From: Baylisascaris procyonis
Taxonomy: Eukaryota > Nematoda > Chromadorea > Rhabditida > Ascarididae
DNA length: 64,000 nt
Reading direction: 5' to 3'
Assembly (NCBI GenBank): GCA_037389465.1
Contig: JAZARR010000193.1
Location: 2,542,001 to 2,606,000, forward strand
Shown: positions 38,944 through 52,382 of the stretch, in pieces
Numbering within the stretch: position 1 is the stretch's first letter
How the letters are laid out: the number at the start of each line of letters is the position of its first letter
The notes under the pieces: generated by a model
Databases searched by the model: none
What the model saw: the letters and a program-made list of their open reading frames with translations, nothing else
Told to the model about the DNA's origin: nothing
Program-made: the position numbers and the translations under genes

Positions 38944-41900
38944 GTACACGTATGTCTAAATGAACTTCATGATGCCATTCCGTACCTGATGCAGCATAAT
39001 CTAACAACAAGAAAATCAATGCAGGTTAAGTTCTGAGTGCGAAGGTACGGTATTATATAAAAACCTACTAAAATATTTGAAGTGAACTGAATTACATTAT
39101 AACAGGTTCTACTCTAGTAAAAGAAATCGCAATTATGAAGTAACTACATTATAATACAATCAGTTAGGTTTGCATATAAAATCACCTTTCATCTGATACT
39201 ATACCTGATCTACACTTGCGCCATCGATCGTTAAAGCATAAAAGAATACCTGAAGAAAAGTAGACAGCTTGAGTCATGCATCGTGTAGTCATCATTCTTA
39301 GCATTGTGTTCAGCATTGGATTGTTCATATCAACTGCATTATCCAAACTTTGTGCCAATGCTTTCCCACTGCTTACGTTCATAACAAAACCTCGAGCACG
39401 TGCTGCCTGAAGACAACAAACTCTGGAATTAGTAAAAAATAAATGCCAACGGAACAACTACCCTACAACCTTCCCCTTCCCCCTTATCTCAACCATACTA
39501 GAAAATGTGATGAAAAAGGAAGCAGGCTTAGTAAAATTAACGTCAAATGCACCCATCATGATCAATAAAATCAAGTATGGGTGGACGCTTACTGCTTATC
39601 AACTCAGAAAACATTTACAAATCAATCGTTAGCACAACATACATTATTCTTCTCAAAAGTTCCTGTCTGGAGCAAATCTCGATGCGAATTTAATGGAAGC
39701 AACGAATAGTGTAGGTGTTAAAGAAATATCAGTTAGCTGATCCCTATGGCAAAGATCGACGATTATGCTCGGGAAATTGCGATAACGCGAAATGTTATTT
39801 TCAAAAATTTTACGATGGTGAGAGCAATAGGACATAACTTCACATCTTTTGAAAGTCGATTTATATCCTATTTCAGTTCAATGCAAAAAAAATTGGTGGT
39901 GAAGAGCTTAAAATCAACATGAGTAATCCTAAAACATTATAACTAATTAACCTGTACTTTTAGAATCATTAACGACTGAAACAATCGCATAGGGTAGAGA
40001 CTCATATGTTCGCTTCTTTTTCTTATATAACAAATGTGATGCAATCAGGAAGTTTACAAGAAATAGCTGTGCATGATAAGCATTCCATATAGACTATGTT
40101 CCTAACCGAACTGATAAAATAAGTAAAAAAAAATTTCATGGTTCCATTTAAAGTGGTCACAACAATGTATCACAATTAAAGTTACTTTCAATGAGTTGAA
40201 CTGCCAAATCGGCGTTTATATTCAGTTTATATTCATATAGAAAATCCCATCAAATATGTGTGAATTAGTATATATTTTCACTTACATTAATGTTTTCCTA
40301 TCGTGCGTACGTTTAAAGGTTAAAAAAAAAACAAAGTTATTAGTGCATTATTCAACTACACGATTGCCGTGATATATGAAAAACACTTTTTAGTCGATAT
40401 ACAAAAAATACATCCTAAATCTACCTTTATGGAAATGACAAACGAGTGGAATTAATCGAATGATTCCTCTCTATATTTGTTGAATGTTTCAAAGCACTTT
40501 CACAAGAGCTTTTTCGGGGAAAAATAATTCACCGGCTAATACCTTCTTTTAAATCAATTTGGCAAATTTTACACCTACTGAGGCCCTGAGGCAATTCTAG
40601 CAAAAACGATAGCATAAATTCTCCAATATATTCTCTTCTTTTCAAATTATCTTATGTGTACTTGAATTAATCATACTGAAATGAAAAAAAGTGAAAAGAT
40701 GCGCAAATAATACTTTCTTTTGCAACTAGTCAACTATTACCGAAAATGCGGATTAAAAGAGAATTAAAGAAGCCTAAATGGAGTTATTATTGACCTCTAC
40801 AATCCTCGTATGCACTTCTATAACAACGTTCAATAAGAGAGCAGCGATGAATCACTTATCACTTATCAAAAAGTCAAAAAAAAAATTTCAACTTTTCCGT
40901 TATAAATGAATAGCGGCTATTAACGGTTACTTATCGACTAAATGTTTCGTTCTCTAATTGCTCGAGCAAACTTGAAACAAGAATCGTCTAAAAAAATCAT
41001 CTACGACCAACATGCCATTTCTCAGTAAATTACTTGCATAGCATCGTACCACCCCGACAATCTTTAGCTTCAAGAGATGTCGTCCATCCTCACTTCAGAG
41101 GATATATATGATCATTTAGTTCAAACATACCCAGCAAACACGTCAATATCTGCCTGCATCTTATGCAAATATCGCAGTCAGAAGCGACCAAGAAGTTCGA
41201 CTATCTTAACATCTTTCAATAATCCATTCAAATTCACCAAATCAATTCCTCCCGCTCAATTATTCCCCGTCCTTAAACAATAACTCATCCAAAATCGCAA
41301 GAAACAAAAAAGAATAAACTAATACCTCAATAACGGGCTTATAACTCTCTGCGGCCGGTACCGGATGACGTCTCAACAATGCACAATCCGGATATTCGGT
41401 AGTAATCCTTTCAGCTACAGAAATATTCGCAAGTAGCATGAACTCTTCCACCTAAATAGTTCAACCGTAATACATAATAAATAAAACGGTTAATAAGTTA
41501 AAAACATACTAGTGTCACCCATACACTACTCATGTAAACACCTCACGCTTAAACAGCTCGTCTTTTAAATAATGAAGAGTGGACGTCGCCAGAAGATCTC
41601 CAATAATACTTTACTACCCTTACTGAGAAAAAATTTCGGCTCTAATACCTCACTACTTGTCTCAGGAAACACATTTCACTCACATCTGGGATCTCTGAAT
41701 CCTAAGCCGATCCCTACGCTAAACACCGTCGGCCAATTTCAACGTAGATTAAAGCCGGATTGGCGGTGACTAGTCCAGTTGATAGCACAAAAGAAAAAAC
41801 ACTGGTCACTGAACGAAATATGCATTAAACATAATGTCTTATCTTCAAAAAAAAAAAAAAACCACACTACACGTTCTAAGCGTAAGCAACGATAAAAACT

Positions 41901-44900
41901 ACTATAAACGATCACAAATGCTGTACATATTGTACCAATCGAATAGTACACTTTGCAATTCAGTCTATTCAAAGAGCGATTATTTGAAAGCACCGCGGTA
42001 ATAAATAGGCAACATAATATTCCCTTCAGCTCCATCTTACAGGCTCAAAAATGACGTTTTCAGGATGTAGACAGCCCTACAGGACGATCCCTTCTCCTCC
42101 TCTAATCTGGAGTCTATAATTGAGGGCTGCACGTTCGGGCTTTTAACTGTACAAATCGTTCATTATAAATACCGAGAGCAACTGCTAGTTAAGTACTTAG
42201 CGGCCTTCCCTGTGAACTACTGTGTTACTGCGACCAGACCAAATGAACTGAAACACCATCGATTGTCGCCATCAATTTCGCATCCGAAAGCTCCAGTAAG
42301 TTCCTAAACCCTCTTTCTCTCCCCTCTTAAACAACCAACCATGCTATTCGTGTCGAGTGGCTTCTTTTCCTGCACACTAATCGGATCCTTCGTCTCCGAG
42401 TCAATATTAAATCGTATTTCCGAAGACGCCAACGTTAACGCACCCTTGGCTATACGTTTAGCCTTTAGTTTCTTTGATAGCATCATCAGACCACGTAGAC
42501 TCAATGTGACTGGATCGTTCTGAAAGAACAATTAATATGAAGGTAAAAAACCTCATAGCTGCTCTTCCCTATCGTTCTAAATCCCTATCTGAAATTGTCT
42601 CTTTATATCACGCCACCGTCTAAACATGAAGATATTTTCCCCGCAGTAAAAATTACTATAGATCCCTTACAAAATGTTTCATTCGAAACAAAAGAAATCA
42701 GCGCACTTCGATAAGCTGATTACTTGGAGAAAAAACATTTAGCCTAGTGATTTCCAATCTGAAATGAAATATGCAAGCTCAAATATCTCATAATGCCCTC
42801 CAATGAGAGAAAAAATTCTCAAATCACCTTCATTCTTTTCGTTTGGATATATCATATCTTATAGTCTCCGAGGTCCCCATCCCCATTCAAGGCTGTAACG
42901 CACTTCAAAGGTACTTCTCACGTGAGCAAATAGGAAAATCGTACACTATTTACCAACTTTCATTCACCAGCCCTCTCTTTCGTTCCAATTCAACACATAA
43001 TTCCCTACCATTGATTCATCGTCAATCCTTTTCTGCGCCATCTCATAGGTCAATGCACCACTCGAACGGATCATCGACTTATGGAATTTAACTTCCAGGA
43101 TATCGGCATCCGCGTTCACATGCCACATAACGGAAAATGCGAAACGGTCCTCATTTTCTCGTAGTGAACATAGATTACTTGATAAGAGATCAGGCAACAT
43201 ATCGATCCGTCTGAAAATATTACAGCTTCATTGGATATCATTCCCTCATATTTTCCTGGGAAGTGATTCCTATTTTACCTGACGTTACGTGGGAGTTTCC
43301 AATCAAAAACATTTTACTTGAACATCGTTTTAATAGTCATTATTTCAATTTATATGATTTCTTCAGCTTGTCGGCTAAAATCTAAATTTTTTCAATTTCA
43401 GTCCAAACTGGCAAATTTCCCTCACTTTTCAAAGAGTAAAGATTGAATAAACTCAAGTAAGAAGAAGGGAGGAGACATGTCCGATTCGACAAATTTAGCC
43501 GATCGAATCTAAAACTGGGGTGTCCTCGCTTGTTGTTGCAGTCATACTCTTTTAGCAAAACACCATATATTATAGTAGGCACTCGTCAAAACTCAAGTAA
43601 AAAAGCATCCGACACAAAAAAACTTGTTTCTATACAGGTATGCGTAGTGCTGAGCAACAAATATTAAACAAATCTACCTATCACAAAGATAAACCGTAGT
43701 ACCACGATCGGCTGCTTCAGCATCCATCGCTGTATCTGGCCTTACGAAATGAGTTACATCTGCTATATGCACACCAACCTAAAATAAGATTTCGTTGCTT
43801 GAAGCAATCTTATTCAAAACAAATAAACACCGAAAAATAAAACACAATAATTTCCAAATCGAAAACGTTCTATTTTCTTGAATAAACTCAATGCTTCATC
43901 TTTTATGGTGATCAGCAACTACAGCAGAAAATCGTCTCACAACAAGATATTAAAATCTACAATTACACTGACATTTGTTTACATAAATTCATATCACCCA
44001 CTGCCAATTACGCAAAAATTTGCGAAATACAACGTATAATATATGCACAACAAATATACAAGCTTTTAAGATTAACTCACTTCGAATAAATCCGGCGATA
44101 TTTGTCTGCAATGCAATGCGTCATCTATATCCGTACACCCCGGGGGGTCCACCGAACAGATTACCAGTGATCGGAGATCTTTGCGATGGGATTCTTCTGG
44201 TGGAATCCATGGCATTGTTGGCAGACATTTCAATACCGCCTCTGAGAACGGATCATGTGGTACATCATGTTCCAACAACAATACCTAAAATGAGCACGTT
44301 GAAAAAGAGTTTCATTCAAGGAGAAATTATATGGATGCCAATATGAAAGCCTTAAAAGCAAAATGGATATTTATAATTCTGGTTGCAACCAAAATTCAGT
44401 TAAAATCGATCGAACTTCGGGGTACGTCGGCCAGTTACCTACCGGTAAAAACCAGTTACCGACCGGTGAAAACCAAATTTCGGCTACAAGCGAAAAAAAA
44501 CGGAAAAAAACCATGACCAAATTCGGTCGGTCGGCTGTCATTTTCCATATCTATTCAAGAAGAGATATAAAAAACAACTCTTTCTGGTTGAGCCGGTAGA
44601 AGTAAAAAAAAAAGACAAGTGAAATGAACCTTTTCAGTGCAGACAGCAAAAAAAAAAAAAAAAGAATGAAGACTTAAACAATTATTCAAAACATCAAAGC
44701 AGAGATAGAACGTTTAGGCAAAATCAGAATAAAACGTCACATTGCCGACAATAGAATGGTTTCTGAGTTGATCTCATGCACATTTGATTTCTGCGAAATG
44801 CTCTCAACCATACAACATATATAAACCCTTCAATAAATGATAGGCAAAGTATTAAAAATCTAGGAAATCTTGATCTAATAAATTAGGAAATGCTCGCACC

Positions 44901-47900
44901 CCTTCTCAGCATGCCCATAAATTCCAAGGTTAGAGTCATCCCCCTGTCGTTGTCCTATCTAGAAGAGTTTTCATTCTCACAACCTCCCTTCCATCCTTAT
45001 TCGTCAACAATGATGTACATATGCAAATGGCTTCCAACCTCATTTTCCGTATCTCTGTCACCAACTGCACCCAACGTTCTCACATAATGCCCAATTGGGT
45101 ATCGTGAATTGCGAGGCCAGCTATCGATTGCAACAAGGACGCGTTTACCTCGAAGCCTTTCTGCTTGCCGAGTTTCGATACGAATACGTGGTATAAGCCG
45201 TTCGGCAGCCGCAAATAATACTCTCTGAGCACCTAGAAGATGTAAGAACACACCTAAGCTAATAGAAAGGATGAAAACACATAAAGACAAAAGCGCCAAG
45301 AACCCTAGGCTCGGTTTCCCTTTTGGTATGAGTTCTTGTCCAGTTGGCCAGCCTTTCTATGCCGCACCTTCCGCTGTCAGTAAGTCTTTGATACTGCACA
45401 ACGTTAAATTCTACTTACATTATAAACGATTCCTTCCTATCACTATAGAATCAAGTTTCGACCATCGATCACTGAATAAAAATCTCTACCGTTTGCCTAC
45501 TCAGCACAGATTAATAGATCTATTCCATAAAAATGCTCCTCAAAACTCAGTCAATTCAATCCAACTCACACTTCTATCCTATTTCAGAACGTATCAACTA
45601 TGAAAGAAAGGTGAGATATAGAGATACCTCTATTTATCTCTATCCTAAATTGCGATTATATTTATAGAAGTACCATTTACTGATGACAAAAGAAACCATA
45701 ATATTTGCTGTATTATGGTTTTCTTTTGTCATCCTCCTTCCTTACCTTCTCAACCTATTAAGATCATTTAAAAATAGCACCTTGAACTGCAGGTTGGAGG
45801 ATCATGCCGCAATATTGTCTCCAATTCCTTTTGACGATACCCACAACCTTCGCCGATGGAATTCGATCATCCAATTTCACTTTCTTGGTTACTGGTTCGC
45901 CTCCTTCCTCCTCCTCTTCTTCATCATCTTTTTCCACTTCTGCTTTCCGTTCGATCTCTTCCACATCACGCAACTGAAATTCACATCAAAAGATCATTCA
46001 TATTAATATTATAAACGATTGCTTATTAAGGCCTTAACAAGTTTTAGTCACTTCAACATAAAACATCTACATATAACATTAAAATACGTTTGTATTATAA
46101 TGGGAACAGATCTACGACAGCGTGAGGTAAGGATAGCCCGATCGCGAAGTATCTGTTCCTCGAGGTAGCTCTTGAACTCGAGATCACACATTGCAGCTAT
46201 GCCCAACATAGCGAAATGGTATCACAGTTTCCCCTAGCAGCAACGCCGATATGAACGTACCCGAATAATTTTTTGAGGACAGGTCCATTCATCTTCCGGT
46301 AATAACTCGACTGCTACAATATCACCGTTCACGGCTCGATTACAGTTGATTCGACCTTGGATAAACCATGTTGAACCATCGGCTACATGCACCGTCGCTT
46401 CAGTATAGTTCTCCCTCGAAACCTAAATAAAACACTTTTAAAGCCCAATTGTAAACCTGTATCATCATAAATTAAATCCCTCACCAAATTGCCCCCTCCC
46501 CCTATCTTTCTTCCTTTAAATAAAAGTCCTGAGATCCTCTGTATCTTTATTGATAAACATTCAATAATTAAATTCGAAATGAACAAAAAAAAAAGAAATG
46601 AAATATGCCACGAAGAACATCAAATAGACAATACAAAACAGCCAAAAAAAAAAAAAAAAAAATCAATTGCTAGCAAATATACAACATTCAATACCAAATA
46701 AAAAGACGACTTGTTTCTTTGTAATTCTATCAACCAAACTATCCGTTTGCATAAACGCTGAGATCGCAATGAAATAAGCCTAATATGGAGTTAGTTTTTC
46801 ACTTGACTGGGAGCTCGCATGAAAGAGTATAAAAATTTGAATACGCAAATGTTACGAACTTGTGAATATCCCTAGCTGATCCATAGCACAATGAATCAGA
46901 AAGAAACTACGTTGAAGCCTTGAACGGAGAGATAAAAAAGACATCCACATACGCAAATATGATGGTCTCATAAGGGGCTTTTCGGAAGGAAACTGCAAAA
47001 AGCGTATAAATGCGAAATAACAGCAAAGGTAGCTTATTTTATCTAAGCCAAATAGCTGAAAAAAAGAGACGAGAATAATAACCTGGAAAGTTCCTTTCAT
47101 AAAATGCCCCGATCGGATACCATTCTGCAACTCTTCATGAGAGAGATGCTCAGGAAACATCATGCGACCTTGTCCTTCTGCACTATTTTCATATGCACAT
47201 ACTTTATCCAATAAATCTGCATTATCCTCCATTCCTGGAAATAAAACATCAGTAACAATGTGAATTATGTCGACTCTAATTCGAGAGAAATTTTTGCACA
47301 AACAGATCAACGAGGCAACGAATAAATGGTTGAGCTTTATAAGCTCTTTTATCGGAAAGCTGTATGCATCCTTTAGCCATATTCCACTTCTCAATGCATC
47401 CATAGTACATTTTCTACTCGGCTGAGAGATCCTGAAAGAGAGACCCTCGATGAAGCGAGTATTGTTAGCTCAATAAGCAATGTATTCTTAAGATTCCTCT
47501 CTGAGGTTAAAAGAAAGTGTTGCCTATGAAGAGAAACCCTTGTTTCTTCCAAAGAAAGTGACTGAAACTAAAATTACTAGAAGAAGTCGGATGATATCCG
47601 AATCCACAACTGCCCCATTCTCCTTTCTAATTTCTGCTAATTCATCAGTGATTCCCACCAAATGCTTCATGCATCCAAAATAATTCACTCACCTTCAACG
47701 TACTCTTTCAAAGTGAACACTCTCGGGAATGATTCCTTCAGGCGATCCTTCTTAGTATCGGTTGCACAAATAAGCACCGGTACGATATTATAATCTTGCC
47801 AATGTGATTCATAATAATTGACACATAAAAGCAATCCACGTTCCAATCTAAACAACCAACGATCACATCAAACATTTGAATATACGATAGCAGTACCTGA

Positions 47901-49438
47901 TAAGGAATATATTTATTGATGCCATAGAATATACAAAGGTGGAGTATAACTCTCTTTCAAATCACCCACGAGGAAATGACGGAAATTATATGCTTCTAGG
48001 TATTTTTTGAGTGAAAGATTATATTCAAGACATGAGGTACTATCTTAAATCACAACAACCAAATTATGTGAGTTTTTATTAAATATAAAGATTCCTCCAA
48101 ATTCAAATAATCTCAAAAATTAAACAAATTAGTAGAAAAGTTGAAGGGATCTGTGAATATGATAATCAGCTTAACGAGAAGCATGAGATTCGAACTTCAA
48201 TCTATGATACCAGGCGCACCATGTATATCTGCCAGGCTACCATTATATATACTGATTCCTTCGCATTCCCGAGTTCTTTTGGCCCTTAACTCATACAGTA
48301 CAATACAGTATCGGCATATCTGTCCTTAACTCATATAGTACAATACAGTATCGGCATATCTATTTCCTTCATAATCAATAATAATGAAAAAAAAAAAAAA
48401 CCTCTTTTCAAGATCTTCTCCAGGAATTCGATGTGGATGTGTCTCATAATGTAGATCATTCATGAAAACAACAAAACTACGCTCGTTATCCTCATAGCAC
48501 AACGCATTCATTGATTTATAGGCCGGCGGGTTGGAATTTTTTACATCTTCCCAAATCGTTTGTGGAATTATAACATTCCTGCAAATATATAAACGACTAT
48601 AATATCATCAATACTTCACAAATACTCTCAATCAAATTTGATCCAAACACCATTTATATAACGCCAATAAAAAATATTTCAGTGATGAATGGGTAAGTAT
48701 AACATGAAACGGAGGGGAGAGGACTGAGGGAGGGGTTATAGGTACTTAATTACGCCCCATAGAGAATATTATGAGGCGATAATTAAGTACCTGTACTTTT
48801 ATTTAAAAAATAAAACGTACGTGAATTTTGGATTATCAAAGAGGTGATGAAATCGAATAATCGTTGTCGAATCAAATATGAGTGCATGATTGGTGGGTAC
48901 TGTCGATGAGATTATCGTCTCCAAATCCAACAACGATTTACCTTCCGACTTACAGACACGACATGAGGCAAGCCGACATCCAATGTCATTACGAAGATAG
49001 AGTTCGTGTACTCGCTTAAAATATTTGTATTATTCTCGAGTATGACGTCATTTTCCTTATTGAAGGCTAATGATAACAAAATAGGGAATAAGACTAACTT
49101 TAACGAAATGCAATAGTGACTGCCGTTTTCTTTGAAACTCATACAAGGAGTGAAGATCGGTGCTCTAAACAGAGGTAGAAACCCTATGAACGACGAAGGG
49201 TACCACAGACAGCCTCCCCTCCTCTCTAACGAAAAGTGACGGAAGATACCCTCCCCCTCGATATATCTCTCCCCTCTCCTTTCTACAAAGTTTAATAAAT
49301 GCCATCTATTCATTACATATGTATTTTATTAGAATAATGCAAAAATACCTTTATTATTTTGCCGCTTCTATTCTTACGAAAAGAGATATCATATACGCGT
49401 CCATAGATTCCACTTTGTTTAACGTTCAATTCTGGCAT
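37050..49438 (-). CDS. dis3: DIS3/RRP44 exosome ribonuclease, complete, 17 exons
   Basis: Exons: 49349-49438, 48821-49014, 48402-48578, 47693-47847, 47083-47234, 46261-46422, 45781-45973, 45039-45232, 44081-44284, 43678-43778, 43009-43210, 42340-42519, 41326-41451, 39250-39406, 38375-38570, 37733-37853, 37050-37289 (2844 nt, 947 aa; human DIS3 is 958). DIS3 is the catalytic subunit of the RNA exosome, with a 3'-5' exonuclease (RNB) and an endonuclease (PIN). Seen here: YLRNDIGC with a Cys cluster, then the PIN domain at about 55-200; cold-shock regions with a Glu-rich insert at about 320-335; [25 protein letters not shown]; and the RNB core with [16 protein letters not shown] (Asp 485, 491, 493, 494), [21 protein letters not shown] and [12 protein letters not shown]. 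An S1 domain lies at about 860-940. A PIN domain and the SPIRRYADV context favour DIS3 over DIS3L2. The frame stays open from the 49460 acceptor to the ATG, so a longer N-terminus is possible. Confidence 0.96.
38878..38941. repeat. (TA)n microsatellite in a DIS3 intron
   Basis: About 64 bp of TA dinucleotide, with one phase slip near 38890, in the DIS3 intron between exons 38375-38570 and 39250-39406. Confidence 0.95.
45682..45733 (-). ncRNA. Candidate intronic hairpin, arms 21 and 22 nt
   Basis: Arms 45682-45702 and 45712-45733 are exact complements apart from a single-base bulge, around a 9-nt loop. It starts about 50 nt past the donor in the DIS3 intron 45233-45780. Expression is unknown. 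Confidence 0.35.
48181..48241 (-). tRNA. tRNA-like sequence (probable pseudogene) in a DIS3 intron
   Basis: On the minus strand the order is an A-box-like TAGCCTGGCAG, a central arm region, and a B-box AGTTCGAATCTCA, at tRNA spacing. The anticodon stem and T stem pair poorly, so a working tRNA is unlikely. A decayed tRNA copy or a tRNA-derived SINE head is more likely. Confidence 0.4.
48284..48361. repeat. 40-bp tandem duplication in a DIS3 intron
   Basis: Two copies of a 40-bp unit beginning CCTTAACTCATAYAGTACAA, nearly identical, next to the tRNA-like sequence in the same intron (47848-48401). Confidence 0.9.
48740..48792 (-). ncRNA. Candidate intronic hairpin, arms about 21-22 nt
   Basis: Arms 48740-48760 and 48771-48792 pair along their length with one bulge and one mismatch around a 10-nt loop. 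It lies in the DIS3 intron 48579-48820, just past the donor. Arm and loop sizes resemble a minimal pre-miRNA, but there is no evidence of expression and it could be an inverted repeat of transposon origin. Confidence 0.35.
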
Positions 49439-49460
49439 TCTTTTTTTAAATGAATAAATG
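49439..49460 (-). promoter_or_regulatory. Probable trans-splice acceptor and 22-nt leader of DIS3
   Basis: ACATTTTTCAG ends at 49461, 22 nt before the ATG. The leader is also open in frame, so a small upstream coding exon cannot be excluded. Confidence 0.45.
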
Positions 49461-49461
49461 C

Positions 49462-52382
49462 TGAAAAATGTTAAATAAATATAAATGTTCAAGCATAAAT
49501 TATTTATTATATATAACTAACAAACTGAATGAAAAAATAGTATTTCAAATACATTTGCATTGAAGAAAAAATCTTAAATCGCAACGAATATCGGCGAGAA
49601 TTTATGCTGTTTTGAAATGTTTTTCTTCGGTACTAATAATTTCTTCCATTATACTGTAAAATCAATTTTTTTTTCAGATCCTTAAGGGAAGTAATCTCCA
49701 CTACCCATTCGGGAAATCATGGGCATCCCGGAAGGAAAGGCTATAGCCCGTACACATATATGGGAAAATATATAAGTGATTTGAAATCTCCCTATCGCCT
49801 TCAGCACTCGTCAATGCAAGTTTTCATCAAACAGATACAAGGCATAGTTTAAAAAACTGAACGCCTTCATCCATCATCCAGCCAGCTGGGTGCAAGTCGG
49901 ATAAAACCTTCGTGATCCTGTGTATGAGGTGACGAAACGATGGAGCTGGCTTTGAACTATAGAAACTTCAAAAACAGTAGCCCCCCCCCCCCCCCTCATG
50001 TCCCAACCGTACTGGCGACGAAATGGACGGAAACATGAATTCTTAAAGCCTCATGCTCCACATCAGCGTGTCCGAAAAAAAGTCATCGGCAAATTTCGGC
50101 AACGATCTGTGCACCTCTGGAATCCTCCTGGTCTTCCCCCCTCCTCCCACCACTTTTCGTCCCAAGCATATAGGTTCAAAATTCTGCGTTTTAAAAAGCG
50201 ACATTTTTTGGTTATTATGCATCGAGGAAACTACTACTGAATCGGCAAAACCTCTGAACATTCTCATCTAAGCCCCAAAACGGAAGGTACTGCATTCCTG
50301 CCTGCGGTCAACGGCTGCCTAGGTCAAAGATCATAGATAACATTGCGACATATTAGCATCACCTCGGATGTCCCTAAGCTCAGCGGATATGAAGGTGGAA
50401 GACGTCATCGCTTAGACTTGAATTTCACTTCGGATCATCAGCACTAATACTTCCTATACCGTGCTGCTTGCATAACAAAGTCGAGGTGTTCTAATGGAAA
50501 ATTATTCAAAACACGCCACCAATAAGCTTAGTGACGGTGCAGACCGGAATTGGAAGACAGAGAACACTGACTATACGAACCCAGCAATATTTAAATATGT
50601 ATATGCAATGCCGCTTGAGTATGGATTTTGGGTTACTGCAAAACCAACCACAAAATGGACATAAGTATTTAGATATTTCATTACCAATAACCAGTGGAAA
50701 TGAAAATTAAACCATAAATTAAACGATTTACCACTTATAACAGCAGAAAACTTGAAAAGTTGTTACGCAAATTCCCGGCACGAATATCTCACCGTTATTT
50801 CAGGTAAATTAATATTTGCATAATACCATAAATGAACAGTTGGGTACTTATGTGGATCACACTGTCACCTTTTGTGTTCCGTTGAGCAGAATTTACGGCG
50901 TGTACCACATAAATGAGAAGTAGAAGAAATTCAAACACTGCAATCTTCGTCTATCGTTTATTCATTCGCATAACAGATCCATGTAACACAAAAAGATCAC
51001 CGCCTACAGTAACCCGAGTTAATTAACCCCCCTCATGTTGTTTTCATTTTATTTTAAGCTCCAAACGTCCCACTAGCATTGGGACAAATTGGACAACGCA
51101 AAAAGTGAATTTAAATAGATCATGGCCCACGATCACTCAATCACATAAATAAGGACAGAAAAAAAAGGACTTTTATGAGCGAAAAAGGAAACACTTTTTT
51201 AATTAAAAATGGGGGAGGGGGGAAGGGGGAGAGGGTAGGAGGGTACAATAACGAACTGAGTGACAAACCTATAAAACAAAACCGGAGCTTAAAACAGACG
51301 TTTTATTGAAAAGGAATGGATGAGAACACGCCAAACATATTATTATCGAACAAAATATATTTGAATAACTCATTAGCACCGTACAATTATCATCATTGCC
51401 CGTCAAATCACAAATTTCAAGTTCTTCGAGTGTTTCCGCACGATCGTCGATCTTTGAAACAAAATGACGTCATCACAGACGATTTCTTGGGGGGAATTTC
51501 TCCAAAAGAAAAACGTCAACGCATTTCCACTACGATTAATTAATCCCTTGTCGAAAAAAGAGTGAAATGTCGATTACCAAAATTGATTTTCAGAGCTTTG
51601 TATCGGTTGTTAAAGACTCCTACAAATCTATGGAAAACAAAAATGGCACATTGCCCGCATTTACACAAATCGATAGATCACCAAACTTGGAAATTATAAA
51701 AATAATTCATAATTTATAAAAATTGTATAAATAAACTTCCTCAATTGTATTAATAAAAATAAACTCCATACTCGTGACTTATGTGTTAAATCACCTTGCA
51801 GAATCGAAATTCCCGCATAGTGAAAGACGTCCACCAAAAATATTTGCAACTTTTTAGGTCTGCGAGCATTTCAACCAACGCCGTAGACAGACAGCGGTGG
51901 GCAACTCTTAGAAAAGACCTTCAATGATATCATTATCTTAAAAAAAGAAGATTTTATGTTTCTACCTGACAATATAAGGGAAATCTTCCAAAAAAGGCAG
52001 CCGTATAAAGAACAAATAAGTAGCATTGCCGTTTAACTGGCATTCACAAACCGTATAATTTACATGTTCCCCTCTGAGAGCCACGAGACATGCAAATTCA
52101 GTATTTTATTTCACCGAGAATGCTTTTACAGAAGTTACCAGTCGTCAACAAAAAAAAAAACCCAGCATTACCAATCATCAACAACAAGCATATGCCCAAA
52201 AATCTCGCAAGTAAAAACGACAGACACCGACCGACACCTGCAAAGGTATTGTTCGATAGTTGTCAGACACTGTTCAACATCCAAAAACAGCGAGCAAACA
52301 AGATTACGTATGTGCAATTTGGTATGAATTAAAACGAACAAAAAAAAACAACGATCGCCATCGTACACTTAAAAACGACTCA
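49462..52382. other. Intergenic region between IPO5 and DIS3
   Basis: A 15-base C run (49981-49995) is followed by a less AT-rich segment to about 50560 with short frames on both strands and no family match. A 75-codon plus ORF at 51316-51543 has no recognised motif. The IPO5 3' UTR lies at the right end, with a candidate AATAAA near 52105 on the minus strand. Confidence 0.5.

Noticed and set aside
42161..42200. TATAAATA in a DIS3 intron as a promoter
   Set aside because: No initiator at the expected distance; it is probably chance or part of an old insertion.
49998..50271. Overlapping ORFs on both strands (72-80 codons)
   Set aside because: No motif, no splice context and a poly-C start; the basic reading frame resembles no family I can name.
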